Assembly: GCF_001039355.2 (NCBI RefSeq)
Contig: NW_019776046.1
Location: forward strand, 1-30,919
DNA length: 30,919 nucleotides
Reading direction: 5' to 3'
From: Lingula anatina
Taxonomy: Eukaryota; Brachiopoda; Lingulata; Lingulida; Lingulidae
Part shown: one piece after another, positions 1 to 9,733 of the stretch
How the letters are laid out: each line of letters opens with the position of its first letter
Position numbering within the stretch: the stretch's first letter is position 1
Made by a program: the position numbers and the translations under genes
Notes under the pieces: model-generated
What the model saw: only the letters and a program-made list of their open reading frames with translations
What the model was told of the DNA's origin: nothing
Database searches by the model: none

Positions 1-284
1 GGCTGTCCCCTAAAACTTCACGCTGAATCTCACTTCCTTATTGACAAATTGCCGGACTCTGTGTTAATTTAATAGTTTGGCAACCCCTTAAAAGTCTAAT
101 AAATACAATGGCATTATGATACAATCCGATAAAAACTATTTTGTAAGGATAAGGAATCTGATGTATATAAATAAACAAGACAAAAATCCAAAATATTAAT
201 TAAAACAAATAACTTGCTTATGATAAAAAAGTGGTAAAAAAGAGCAGTATATGTTTCGCAAAATGCACAAAGATGTTTAAAGTA

Positions 285-410
285 CTAGACATTATATAAT
301 GTATATCAAACTGTTTATGGTAATCACTCTGCGGATTACTTCTTGTATTTGTATTTGATCATGCCCGGATGTAGGGCGATTGTTAATAAACTTCTGATTC
401 TGATTCTGAC
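285..410 (+). mobile_element. Probable 3' end of a CR1/L2-like non-LTR retrotransposon
   Basis: This segment is absent from the equivalent intron of the right-hand paralogue. It ends with AATAAACTTCTGATTCTGAT, that is, a polyadenylation-like AATAAA followed by a short ATTCTG microsatellite. Such short tail repeats are typical of 5'-truncated CR1/L2-clade insertions. The family is inferred from the tail only, and target-site duplications were not resolved. Confidence 0.5.
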
Positions 411-534
411 TATAACTTCATTCAAGGTTAGTTTGAGGTAAAAAGAAAACATTAATTCCAATTTTCACCATGTTACATCTTAAAAGAAAAGAATTATGTC
501 AGTAAGTACAAGAAAATAGAAATATTATGAATAC

Positions 535-760
535 CCATTAATTGGATCCAGTGTTATCCCTCTCGGTTTATCAGCTCTAAACAAAATCTTGTGCTGTGAG
601 CCGTCCATTCGCATAACACCAACGCTGCTATATATACCCTCAGTGTAATAGAGGAGGCGGGAAATATGGTCAACTGTCACAATCTCCGGCACGCTCCCTG
701 GATGGAGAAGTTTGCTTTTGAATGACTCTCTCTCTCTCTCTCTCTGTTTGTTTGGGTGTA

Positions 761-791
<31 letters not shown>

Positions 792-1099
792 GCATGCCTA
801 AGTGTCAATATGCCTGTAAGTTAAACATGTCGATGTAACTATATCAGACTTACCATAAGTGAAATTAAAGACGGTCTCCGGCTCTGTTCCATCAATATTT
901 ACTCTTCTTATTTTAGCGAAGGTTAAGATTTCAGTCCAGTAAACACGTTGCTCTATAGGGTCGTAACTTGCTGATGCAGGATTATTACACTGGGTGTAGA
1001 GGGCATGCACTCTTCGTGTGATCAAATCTCTTTGCCATATTACGCCGCTTTGTAGGTCCGCAATAATTAGGAAGTCATCTGTCACATTATTACTGCAAA
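535..1099 (-). CDS. Tandem paralogue of the LRP-type receptor, two exons, partial
   Basis: Exon A1 (854-1099, 246 nt, phase 1 to 1, donor GTAAGT) and exon B1 (535-697, 163 nt, phase 1 to 2, acceptor ATCCAG, donor GTATTC) match exons A2 and B2 of the downstream-numbered gene. Blade motifs are VYWTE and LLYYTE, and DGTEP, MRMDGSQHKILF and DKPRGITLDP are conserved. The reading frame is intact, with about ten amino-acid changes in exon A and one codon missing in B. The next exon should lie left of position 107, but there the sequence stops resembling the other gene and the window ends, so I cannot tell whether this gene is complete. Upstream of A1 an open frame continues to an ATG at 1173-1175 and reads like a signal peptide (MTYFLHLYFLLFVCAFDSFA). 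A pyrimidine-rich TGTAG acceptor at 1100-1101 is equally plausible. Confidence 0.8.
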
Positions 1100-1654
1100 C
1101 TACATGAAACAAGGCAGCAAAGCTGTCAAACGCACAGACAAAAAGCAGAAAATAGAGATGCAGAAAATAAGTCATTTTGTCAATTTTAACAATAATAAAT
1201 AATGCTTATAACAGCATAATCAATCAATACTAAATTTTAATCATGCAAAACGGGTAACATGGTCAATAAGATTACAGTCTCAGGACCATACAGAGTTCAA
1301 AATCACAAAATGCAAAATAATGAAATTACTGTCATTATATTTGATCATGTAAGAAAATTGTTGACATAGGAAATATATCAATAGAACAATTATAAATATC
1401 CAATTTGCTCCATTCTGAGATTCTGAACATACTGAATGATTGGATCTGACAAAGTGCAATGATAAGAGTTTATTTCCATTTTTGACACTGTATTTTACAA
1501 TGAACGATAACAGGTTTACCATCATTTTTATATAATCAACTAATAATACTGTTAAGATACACAAAATGTCAAAAAAACCCTTTCACGAATCTAATTAGCT
1601 CAATAATGAGGCTGTTATAATGCTAAAGAATTATAACTGAATAAAACCACTTAT

Positions 1655-1925
1655 ACACTGCGTATTATGAATATTCATCTGTTCTGTAAGTTTCAAGCCA
1701 GAAGGTAAAACGGTTTCCCACTTATCGTGTTATTAGTGATGCATAGATGCTGATAAAAGCGAAAAGACAGCATAGCTTTTAAAAAATGGCCCGATCATGC
1801 TGATTTTCGAACTCAACCTGCGTATTATAAATATTCACACATTATGTAAGTTTAAAGCTAAATGGTAAAACGGTTTTCCACTTACTGTGTTATTAATGAA
1901 AGTGCATCTGTGTCTGTACATAAAA
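1655..1925. repeat. Two diverged direct copies of a ~110-bp block
   Basis: Near 1660 and near 1817 the sequence reads TGCGTATTATGAATATTCA and TGCGTATTATAAATATTCA. In both copies a TGTAAGTTT, then GGTAAAACGGTTTYCCACTTA, then TGTTATTARTGA follow. The period is about 157 bp. The block lies within the left-copy-only insert. Confidence 0.7.
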
Positions 1926-2169
1926 GTAAAGCAACATTAAAATATAAAATTATGTATTTCAAGTGAAGCTGTGGGATACACGGTTATTGCACATTTAAAT
2001 GGTGTTTAATGCATATGGTGGATAAAGGTTTGGCGTTTTAATCTTTTCAGAGAAAATTTGTCTTTCTTAGGTTTGCTGTGCGACATTCTGTTGCTCTCTT
2101 TAATTTTATTCTCGATTATTAACAAAAGTTGGAAAAGTTCTCTCTTAACTTTCATGGAAAAGTTGTCTT

Positions 2170-2571
2170 ATAATATGAATCATCAAGTAAAGATACTCCG
2201 GAAATCTATACAAAATGGATTTTTTGGCATAATTCCCTCATTGATAAAGAAGGAATTTCCTTGACTTTTGTGATAAGATTTTACCGTTAATACAGCTGTA
2301 GTTAAAACAGATATAGGGCAAAGTATGAAAAGGGTGTGTCACTTTTACACTTGCCAAGGAGGTTATGANTATAATATGAATCATCAAGTAAAGATACTCC
2401 GGAAATCTATACAAAATGGATTTTTTGGCATAATTCCCTCATTGATAAAGAAGGAATTTCCTTGACTTTTGTGATAAGATTTTACCGTTAATACAGCTGT
2501 AGTTAAAACAGATATAGGGCAAAGTATGAAAAGGGTGTGTCACTTTTACACTTGCCAAGGAGGTTATGATT
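2170..2571. repeat. 199-bp direct duplication around a single ambiguous base
   Basis: Positions 2170-2368 recur at 2371-2569 with no difference I can find, and an N sits exactly at the joint (2369). The right-hand duplicate region near 16500 has only one copy. The likely explanation is two overlapping reads or contigs joined end to end. Confidence 0.85.
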
Positions 2572-3974
2572 CGGACTTCGTTGTTTTGTTTGTGATAAGC
2601 AGGCTAACTAAAACAAATGGGTGGATGTACATAAAATTTCAGGATTCCTCAGAAATGGGATTATTTAGAATCGATTAGATTTTGACGTTGGTGCATTATT
2701 AAATCAATTAATTAATATTGAGAATTGAGCTGTTTCGGCAAAATCTGCGGTCTTTGAACATTTTGGTAGTTTTACAGTGATATAAGTGAAAAAAATATCG
2801 ACGCCAGCGGTAAAAATGCATCTGTGGCGAAGTTGTTGTCCTTAACTTCTGCCGAGATAGTAAATACAACTCATTTATATTCTTTCGTGTTATTCATTAA
2901 CTACTTTCCAGCCATATCCCGCACCGCCTTCTCCCCAATTTCTATCTCTGTCTCATGCAATCTCTAGCGGCCTTCTCTCCGTTTACATTATTCGCTGTTG
3001 TATAAGTGTCAAAAGAGCACATCAATCAACTCAGTACCTGCACCTTATTCACTTGTGGATGTCAATTACTAACATGACACCACATTTTTTAACACAGTAG
3101 AAGACAGCCTCAGGCTTTGGTATAGTCTATTACAATAAAGAGCACGGGCAGGAAAGTAATTCAGACACTTCCTTTGTCAAAGCGAAGGCTTCAGCGGTAA
3201 TTTTGTAGTTGGCCCTAAAGCGTAGCTGATGGGTTAGATGTGAGAAATAGTAAGAATATGAAAATATAGGAATCATATATTGGGTGCCTAAAATTACAAC
3301 TGGCGCCTTACTAAATACGACAATTTCACCATACTAACAAGACATGAATTTTAAAATTTCCAGTGATATACACAAAAAGCTAGATTTCACATTTTTCACC
3401 TGAGAATTGGAAAAAAAGAAGTATTACCCTAACCACTATCATATCTGCAAAACACAACATTTCACTCGTCTCGTTTGCTTGTTAGGATCGCACGGTAGGG
3501 AAGGAAACAGACCCTCTACGTAAAGGATCCCTTTAGGGAAATCTGGATATATAACTTTACTTTTCGAAACCCCTCTGTTGATGATCAGTCGTATTCAGTT
3601 TTCAGTGTAGAAACCGTACTATAATTATACAGACTTAACATTTAATATGGCTTATTTCAGTTTCAAAGGTATATCTACGAAAAATTGCGTTTTTTTTTTT
3701 TTTAAAAACTCAAATATTATATAAGATATCTAAATGGAGAAGTGTGTAGTCGGGTGTGTCGCTACCAAGTAAAGGCCCCGTCACACTGATTTGGTATCAG
3801 CAGGAATCAAGCAGAACCAGCCGGAATGAAGAATTTTCAAAATTCGTACTACATTCGGGAAGCAGGTTAGAATATTAGGCAACCTCTGAGGGAGCCACTG
3901 TAAACAGCAAAACAGCGTTGCTTGTTTCTTTAATGAATTGGAGATCACCATTTCTTGGTACGGTAGACCACTGA

Positions 3975-4550
3975 AACCGCGTGACGTTCTTTATTGAGGT
4001 CAGATTTCACCTGTACCGCTCAACTAGTCAAAAGAGAGTTTACAGATATTCTGAAAAGGCCTACGACGAAGCGAGTGCCTCGTCTAAAGTGATTAAGGTT
4101 ATCAACGGCGTCAGTATTTGGAGTGGATACCACATTGGTGTCAAAACCCCAATGACAATCATCGATGAAAACCTGAACCAGATCAAATAAAGGAATAACC
4201 TGGAAACTACTTGACTATTATTTGGTAGGGGACACCTTAGGAACAATTTTAGGTTGTACGATGAGATTGTCGGTTCACACAGAGCACTTTTAATAGCAGA
4301 TAACGTACAGAACCAAGGGAATGAGCAGCTACCTTGGTCATCAAAATCGCCATATTTGAACCACATAGACAATATGTGGGTAGGACTTTACCCGCTAAAT
4401 CAACGGCCTACGTTTCCTACAACAAAACTGAACCATATTTGACAAGTTTTGACCGACGCCTGAAATGTTGTATTCCAGATTAAACTCTAAAAACCTATCC
4501 CAAGGAATGCCTTGCCGCTTGAAAGTCTTGGTTGCAGCTAGATGAGGTCA
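3975..4550 (+). pseudogene. Tc1/mariner transposase relic
   Basis: In two main frames the translation resembles the C-terminal half of Tc1-type transposases: VRFHLYRSTSQKRVYRYSEK, then VKTPMTIIDENLNQIK, then after frame damage EQLPWSSKSPYLNHIDNMW and NQRPTFPTTKLN. LPWPSKSPDLNPIEHLWDEL is the usual family form around the third catalytic acid. Here that acid is Asp in HIDNMW. The TDES and DNARPH signatures are lost, and stops and frameshifts are present. No terminal inverted repeats were recognised. Clearly inactive. Confidence 0.75.
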
Positions 4551-5345
4551 GGCGTAACAGCGACCGTTGCTGTGACAAGACACTGACATGCCTGTCCTTT
4601 GTGGTGCGTGTAACTCTTTTACAGATGATAAATGGGAAAATAGGGAGATCCAAAATATTGCTTTTAATGGTTGTCGTATGACTTCCAATAGGCAATGTAT
4701 TTTTGTATGCTTTACTGGCGAATTCAGTTAATGAACTGATGTCGCATTGACATCAAAGAGATAATTTCAAGTTATTAAAACACGATTTTAATCCTTATTT
4801 GCACTTATCATTAAGCAAAATAGGAAAGAACTGATGAAAAATGATTTGTAAAAAATATTCCGTATTAAATGTCAAGTCCGTAGAAAGTCAAGTCTCATGA
4901 ATCTGTGCTCAAAATGTCACTTACATATTAGATGCATGTATATGTCACTTGGCATTGTAAAAAATATGTTAACAAAAAGGCATCTTACCTGAAGATGATA
5001 ATAAATATATCACTAACAAACCCCCAAACTTCTTCATGGGAATCATTATACCAGGGTCGATACGGCACACTGTGTAAGAATATATCAGGATGCCCGTCTG
5101 TCAGGTCTTGTCAATATTTTGTAAGTTTTTTCTCGTTATAAACTCTTCAGTGTTAGGTCCCGGCGTACTGTGACGTAAAATTTTGTAGTATGTTCCTTTT
5201 TAAGGGGTCTAATTTCTTTACTTCTTTAGTATGATTCACGCTGAGGGAGATTTGGATTGCTCTATTCAGTTGGCACAGTTTCATGGTCTTGTGATTTTAC
5301 GGGGTCAAACGCTACATTTTATAGTGCGATATGTAACTTGGCATG

Positions 5346-5620
5346 CAGGGGCGGATCCAGGATTATTTGAAAGGAGGACGCGGATGCGAAGCCGGCCCTC
5401 TCCCCCCCCCCTTTGGCGCGGCGTTCTGGGCCCGCTGAAGGGCCCCAAAATTTTTTGGTATTTTAGAGGGCAAACGGTGCCATTTGGCACGGTTAATAGT
5501 CTAGTGGGAATTAGCCAGTCTAAAATCTAATTTGCAGAGGAGCCTTTGGTGTGATTTTTTTTTTTGAGAAATCGAAGGGGTGTCAGGACTCCCCTGACCC
5601 CTTCTCTAAATCCGCCACTG
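5346..5620. mobile_element. hAT-like MITE
   Basis: The 275-bp element begins CAGGGGCGGAT and ends ATCCGCCACTG, imperfect inverted repeats of the CAGNGGCGGA type common in non-autonomous hAT elements of invertebrates. Near-identical GGCATGCA and GGCATGAA lie at the ends, consistent with a mutated target duplication. Inside are a C-rich run and a GGCCC block. No intact transposase is present. Confidence 0.65.
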
Positions 5621-5699
5621 GCATGAATGTTCCTTGGACCAAAAGAAATGTTTTTGTCCGTAGACACGGGCTCTATCAATGCATAACTTAGCATAATTA

Positions 5700-6100
5700 G
5701 CATAAAATATGTAAATTAGGCACCAAAATATAATTTTTCATATTTCCATCAGCTTTTTGCCTAAAAGCATGTATAGGTTATCAATCCTGACTAAACTAGG
5801 GACAAGGAATCCATTTTTGACATTATGGAAACAATTGGCGGCCATTTTGTGTCTCAAATCCAAGATGGCCACCAGCCGCCATTTTGAAAGTGGAAATAAT
5901 TTTGCTATTTATTGTTGATTTTTGAAGCGTTTGACCTACATAAACGTGTAATATATCAATTCTTACTATTTGGGAGGTGCAAAAGTCATTTATGATATTG
6001 CTTTGGTGATAGAAGGTGATCTGAAGGGACGATTTTGTTAGTTGTGAGAATGCATTGCATCAAAGACCATCTTGAAATCTGACAAGCAAGATCTATAAAC
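5700..6100. other. Non-coding stretch with clustered CCAT/ATGG motifs
   Basis: No gene seen. Around 5837-5886 three motifs, GCGGCCATTTTG, CAAGATGGCC and CCGCCATTTTG, occur in opposite orientations within about 50 bp. The core CCATNTT is the known YY1-type binding core, but this word cluster is also typical of dispersed invertebrate repeats. Function unproven. Confidence 0.35.
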
Positions 6101-6269
6101 CCATTTTAGTTTACATGTATATTTTTCCCAATTTTGAGTCACTCTCGTGATGGAGACAAGTGGTATTTCAGTCGTTAGGTTGAAAATAAAATTTTAAAAG
6201 TCGTAAGCAGGTGTTAAGTCTGTAACATCCTCAGCAGTGACGTCATTGTTTAAATACATGAAAGTCTAA

Positions 6270-6484
6270 GGGCGTATTCCCAGAGGTTTTAGATCGATCT
6301 ATCCCCGCGGGGAGTCTCACTAGATTACTGTCAGATAATCCGGCTTAAATGTCCATCCCGCCTACTACAAGCTGTAAGGGGGTAATTAACTTTCGTGTCC
6401 GCTCGGCTGACAGCTATTTAGCGTGAACCCCCAGGGAGTTAGGTCTATCTAAAGTAGATCGATCTAATCTCTGGGAATGGGGTC
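6270..6484. mobile_element. PIF/Harbinger-like MITE, copy 1
   Basis: The 215-bp element is bounded by a TAA target duplication (6267-6269 and 6485-6487). Its termini carry TTCCCAGAGG and CTCTGGGAAT, with subterminal TAGATCGATCTA palindromes at both ends. The TWA target duplication and short inverted ends are hallmarks of the PIF/Harbinger superfamily. A second copy is at 22499-22724. There is no coding capacity. Confidence 0.75.
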
Positions 6485-6487
6485 TAA

Positions 6488-7430
6488 CATACATTGCGCA
6501 GTTTCCTTTAACAATCTAAATTAGAGCTTTAAAATTGTCATTGGTGTTTTAAATAACATTTTATTGCAGTAATGTCGTGTTCATACGCGAGCCCTCCCCT
6601 CGAGGTTCCCTTGGGCACTAATTTAAATCGCGGGACGGGAGAGATGTTGATTTTCCCCAGGGAAAGTATATCCCAAGCACAAACAACAAGAGTAGATTTC
6701 AAGTAAAGACAAACAGCTTTAATAAACGTAGAAATCGATTATAAAATGTCAATAGAAAAAAAGCAAGGTTAAAGTCATTGGAGTAACTCATACGCAGTTA
6801 AATTCATTCATGTTACTCAATTCCAACAGTACATGTTAACGTTCGCACAGAGTTCACAGATTTCGGAGTCCAGAACAAAAATAATATCGTTGAACCAAGT
6901 TTCAAATAAAAATAATAATAACGGAAACGCTACAAGTGTAAATCATGTTTCAGCTCCTCCTCTCTTCTTCGACTGCACCGCATCAACTACCACGCTTCAA
7001 CTGCAATGCTTCCCTTGCGTTTTTTTCCCCGCGATCTCCGTTCGACTACGTCTTCCGTGCGCATCATTTACATCCGCACCGTCGTTAGTTGACATTCTGA
7101 GGTCACGAGGTGACGCTTAATGTACCTGAACATAGTAAGTGTACCTGAACAGGGTAACTACTTAATATGGAATATCTTTTATCATTGTTGATTTTGAGTG
7201 ATGATTAAATTTTTTGGCTTGATTTATCAAAAAAGTATGTCATTGAGTGATAAAAATATCCAGTCTTCTTTTGTGAGATATTTTGGTCAATAATATCATA
7301 TCTGACATAAGATGTCATTCAAAAGAAAAGAATACTCCCAGAAAACCATACCGCCAGTTTGATATCAGTATCAACTTTAAGCTAAGATATTAAAGAAAAT
7401 GACAGCTTCTGGACAGTGATATGTTACACA
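6488..7430. other. Gap without recognised genes
   Basis: I see no gene. GC content rises around 6960-7110 (clusters of TCTTCGACTGCACC-like sequence), but the 95-codon open frame there shows no recognisable domain. TGTACCTGAACA occurs twice, near 7120 and 7140, and may be the outer end of the neighbouring Tc1 element. Confidence 0.4.
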
Positions 7431-7439
7431 GTCAAAGAA

Positions 7440-8207
7440 CCCATTACAGTTAATCATGAAAAGTCATCAATAGTAGGTATGACCTCCATCAGCCGCTTGC
7501 AGCGCCCTCATCCTACATGACATACCCTGTGACAGTTTTTTCGAGTTTGGATGGGGATATCATTCCACACAGTGATATTTGCCTGTCGCAGTTCATCACT
7601 ATTTACCGGCCGATGACCACAGCTATTAATGCTGTGAGTTACTTCCGCCCACAAATTTTCAATTGGTTCATATCTGGGGAGTTTGCAGGCCAGGGCAGTT
7701 GCTGAACCCATTGGTTTTGAAGAAAAACAGTGATTCTGCGTGCTCGATGTGGGGTTGCGCAGTCGTCCTTGTACACAAAGTTGTTCCTGAAGATGACTCT
7801 TACAAATCGAAGCACTGTAAATGTTTGCTGTAGAATATATGTGTAGGAATCCTGGTTGAGGTTGCCTCCTAGAAAAACCAACTGGTTCTGGGCATCGGCA
7901 TGAAATGCTCCCCAAACAGAGAAGCTACCACCCCCTGCTTGCACCCTAGGCAGAACACAATCATCGTTTTATGCCTCTCGTACACGTCGGCGGACACGGA
8001 TTCGACCGTTAACCCTAAAAAATCCATATCAGGCCTCATCACTGAAAACGACGTGACTCCAGTGTTTTGGCTGCAAACGAACGTGGTCTCCAGCCCATTG
8101 CAGAAGACGCTGTATATGACCTGCTGTTAACAGTGGTTGCCCTACTGGTCTTGTTCACGGGGGACCTTGAAACGGACGTTTGAATGACATTTTGCCACTT
8201 GGCCTTG
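7440..8207 (-). pseudogene. Tc1/mariner transposase relic abutting the receptor stop codon
   Basis: Read on the minus strand, broken frames give GKMSFKRPFQGPP, then HWSHVVFSDEA, then GGGSFSVWGAFHADAQNQLV, KDDCATPHRAR, NQWVQQLPWPANSPDMN and EPIENLWAEVTHS, ending AADGGHTYY-stop. These are the conserved blocks of Tc1-type transposases, and the three DDE-region acids (FSDE, KDDC, IENLW) are still visible, but stops and at least two frameshifts break the frame. The N-terminal DNA-binding part is absent because homology starts exactly at the receptor stop codon. It is a 5'-truncated, dead copy in the same orientation as the receptor gene. Confidence 0.85.
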
Positions 8208-8442
8208 CTAAAGGGCTGTTACACATTCATCCTCTGGCAAAATTCTGTCATAGTCTTCAGTTGGTACTTCATTAACGTTTTCTGCTATTAAATTTTGGTA
8301 GCCGCCTTGAATATTATTGTCATATGGGTTAATGACTGATAGACGGAGCTGTCCTTCATGTGATCTAGGAAGGGCCGGTACCGCATCGTTGTAATATCCT
8401 GGGTTGAGGTGAGGTAAACGTTGTGGGCCAGGTGGTGCTGTT
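8208..8442 (-). CDS. Receptor cytoplasmic exon 3 of 3, terminal, with stop codon
   Basis: The coding part is 235 nt, entered in phase 2 after a TTTCAG acceptor. It encodes TAPPGPQRLPHLNPGYYNDA, then INPYDNN, GGYQNLIAEN and EDYDRILPEDE, and ends CVTAL-stop. LNPGY is the only complete NPxY in the tail, the known PTB/clathrin-adaptor signal of LDLR-family tails. YQNL fits both YxxPhi and the Grb2-type YxN pattern. The stop codon lies at the junction with a minus-strand Tc1 relic, so the last few residues and the 3' UTR may derive from the transposon. Confidence 0.83.
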
Positions 8443-9660
8443 CTGAAATTTAATGTTGTAATATATATATATATGTTTATGTACTTAGTGCCACATCTTT
8501 ATAATTTGTCCAACAAAAGGAATGACAGTTATCTAAAAAAAAAAAACGTTTGCAAATATACAGTTGACCTACATGTAATGACCGAAGCAATCGAAATATA
8601 TTTAAATACCAATCTAAATCAATAAAGTTACACAATAAATGAAAAGATAGATTGATATATAAAGAAACGTGACGGAATATTATAACAAAAAAACGGATCT
8701 TGAATAAGGAGAGAGAAAGAGAGATATTACAAAAATGTTTAAAAATTAACAAGATATATGTAGTAGTAAAACTGTGTGTGTGTATGTGTGTGTGGGGGGG
8801 GGGATGCAGGTACGTTTTGCAGCGAAATTCTGTCATAATCTGAATACCGATCTTCATGGGCCGTTGGTGATTCTGCTATCAGTGTTAGGTAGTCGCTTGG
8901 GATAGTGTCATGCGTCGAGTCAACGTCCGGTAGATGGAGCTGTCCTTCATGTGATCTAGGAGGGGCGGGTACCGCATCGATGTAATATCCTGAGTTGAGG
9001 TGAGGTAAACTTTGTGGGTCAGGAGGTGCTGTTCTGAAATATGATGTTGTAATGTACACATATATTTGTCAGTGCTACTTAACATCTCAAATGGATGGCA
9101 ATTAGAAATGGGACGTTAAAATAAAAATAACGGACGATTTGAAATGTCCGGCAATGCACAGTTCGCAGTATATGTATATGTGTTGGCATGAAGGAAGAGT
9201 TCAAAGGGTATCCAAATAGAAAACTTAACCAATAAAACTGCATTATGAATTGATAGATAAAATAAAATAAAGTCAATGAAAATATAGCAAAGCTACGGAA
9301 TTTCAATAAAGAAAGAGGGTGAAAGAGGGTGAGAGAGTGATTGCAGACAGAGATAGAGACTTTTTGTTTTGAATAAAATATAAAATGATGCCGTTATCCA
9401 CATTACTTAGATACTTCTGTCATAAACTGATTACCTATCTTCCTGGGTCACTAGTACTTTATGATCAGCATCCCCAATCAATTCAAGGTACCCGTAGTCA
9501 CTTGGAATAGTGTCATAGATCGAGTAAATGGACGACTGCGAAAGATGGAGCTGTTGTTCAGGGGATCCAGGATGGGCCGGTACCGCACCGTTGTGTAATG
9601 TTGGATTGAGTCGAGGTACGACTTCTGGGTTTGGTGGCGGTGTTCTGAAATATGATGTCG

Positions 9661-9733
<73 letters not shown>

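Larger units (their letters stand above)
107..3310. repeat. Left copy of an old segmental duplication (partner about 15259-17175)
   Basis: Besides the exons, intron and upstream DNA match the right copy. Examples are the stretch from 107 (AATAAATACAATGGCATT; partner 15259), the block with TGCATATGGTGGATAAAGG near 2012 (partner near 16337), and the stretch around 2785-3270 (partner near 16925-17150). The copies differ by insertions: about 125 bp at 285-410 and about 850 bp between 1105 and 1955 are found only here. Apart from the paralogue exons I see no coding sequence in 1100-3970. Open frames in the duplicated flank are not conserved between the copies. Confidence 0.75.

Noticed and set aside
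2058-2264. Hydrophobic plus-strand ORF in the left flank
   Set aside because: The paralogous flank near 16380 does not keep the frame, so it is not conserved coding sequence.
6833-7120. Plus-strand 95-codon ORF in a GC-richer patch
   Set aside because: Low-complexity start and no recognisable motif. The GC patch may be repeat-derived.
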